5,288 nucleotides of DNA, taken from Balneolaceae bacterium (GTDB lineage Bacteria; Bacteroidota; Rhodothermia; Balneolales; Balneolaceae). Numbering within the stretch: position 1 is the first letter of the stretch; the number at the start of each line of letters is the position of its first letter. The stretch spans positions 1 to 5,288 of the forward strand of contig PWFZ01000090.1 of assembly GCA_003555185.1 (NCBI GenBank), read 5' to 3'. The notes beneath the pieces were generated by a model, which saw nothing but the letters and a program-made list of their open reading frames with translations, was not told the origin of the DNA and did no database searches. Below are positions 4,953 to 5,288 of the stretch, in pieces. The position numbers and the translations under genes were made by a program.

Positions 4953-5181
4953 CCCGGATTATTCATCAAGAAATTTAGATGTGAACAAGGCGAAGTGAAA
5001 ATGGTGACGGAAGGGTACTTATGTACCCTGAGTAAGCCATTTGCACTTGAACGCAGTGCACATTAAAATTTCGACGAAAATATCTACACCCAAATTTGAG
5101 CTATAAAAGCAATTACGTAAATATATGAATTCAAAACTTTAAGTCTCTCCTGTACAATTAATCATGAATAATTCGGGTTAA
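4949..5181. mobile_element. 233-bp MITE-like element inserted at the ghrA stop codon
   Basis: The ends TTAACCCGGATTATTCAT (4949-4966) and the reverse complement of 5164-5181 agree at 17 of 18 positions. Both ends carry TTAA outside a CCCGG/AATTATTCAT repeat, so TTAA is either the target duplication or the outermost part of the inverted repeat. CC-ended elements with short TTAA-like duplications suggest a non-autonomous relative of the IS1380 family, which is an inference. No transposase frame lies inside. The left TTAA supplies the TAA of ghrA (4950-4952). This element accounts for most of the 299-bp spacer 4953-5251. Confidence 0.75.
4993..5048 (+). repeat. Long interrupted hairpin inside the ghrA-downstream element
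   Basis: The outer arms 4993-5004 (AAGTGAAAATGG) and 5037-5048 (CCATTTGCACTT) pair with one mismatch. The inner arms AGGGTAC (5012-5018) and GTACCCT (5023-5029) pair perfectly around TTAT. A transcript reading out of ghrA would fold here, and the structure could slow or end transcription or protect the 3' end, although there is no U-tract. A further dyad TGCAC/GTGCA lies at 5042-5046 and 5056-5060. Confidence 0.6.
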
Positions 5182-5206
5182 ACAACTATTGATGACTTCA
5201 TTAGTT

Positions 5207-5212
5207 TATAAT
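5207..5212 (+). promoter_or_regulatory. Possible -10 element of the gene at the right edge
   Basis: A perfect TATAAT lies 39 bases before the ATG at 5252, in the 70 bases between the mobile element and the gene. I find no convincing -35 or -33 TTTG at the proper distance, so it stays weak. GCTAA (5233-5237) and TTAGC (5247-5251) form a small dyad immediately before the start codon. Confidence 0.25.
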
Positions 5213-5251
5213 TATCCATTCCAATATTAACCGCTAACTAATAAAATTAGC

Positions 5252-5288
5252 ATGAAAAGTTATCTTTTCCTCTTTTTGCTAATAACCA
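5252..5288 (+). CDS. Start of a probable exported protein, cut by the window edge
   Basis: The ATG at 5252 opens a frame of 12 codons to the edge reading MKSYLFLFLLIT. A lysine followed by an unbroken hydrophobic run is what the first part of a signal peptide or membrane anchor looks like, and there is no other gene start in the final 100 bases. Nothing can be said of its function. No Shine-Dalgarno is present, as for most genes here. Confidence 0.5.
   Translation, partial: MKSYLFLFLLIT

Overview
The window looks like a moderately AT-rich chromosome of the Bacteroidota/Balneolota type. This is an inference from four things: most starts lack a Shine-Dalgarno, several upstream regions fit TTTG / TAnnTTTG-type promoters, the proteins (lipoprotein S9 peptidase, DinB_2 protein, DUF4174 protein) are typical of such genomes, and the spacers hold short hairpin repeats. 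No rRNA, tRNA, CRISPR array or full-length transposase gene is visible.

Layout from left to right. The 5' part of an S9-family peptidase lipoprotein gene (minus strand) runs off the left edge. It diverges from a DinB_2-family gene (677-1249, plus). A convergent spacer holding two inverted copies of a C/G-tract hairpin repeat follows. Next comes a minus-strand cluster read from right to left: a DUF4174 secreted protein (3965-3519), umuD (3324-2902) and umuC (2733-1456). A 104-bp MITE-like element with 10-bp inverted ends separates umuD from umuC. Divergent from this cluster, across 60 bp, is a GhrA-like 2-hydroxyacid dehydrogenase (4026-4952, plus). A second, 233-bp MITE-like element has landed in a TTAA that forms its stop codon. 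The first codons of another exported protein begin at 5252 and run off the right edge.

The functional core is a DNA polymerase V (translesion synthesis) module. UmuC keeps its catalytic carboxylates, steric-gate tyrosine and clamp-binding motif. UmuD aligns with E. coli UmuD without gaps through the protease core, but both catalytic residues are replaced (S60 to E, K97 to C) and the cleavage-site Cys24 is Thr, so self-cleavage to UmuD' should be impossible.

The 60-bp divergent promoter contains CTGTAT-N4-ATACAG, which matches the proteobacterial LexA operator at both half-sites. This suggests, but does not prove, SOS control of the DUF4174 and/or ghrA side. The most interesting combination is therefore a pseudo-protease UmuD paired with an intact polymerase, in a locus reshaped by two small mobile elements and possibly under LexA control.
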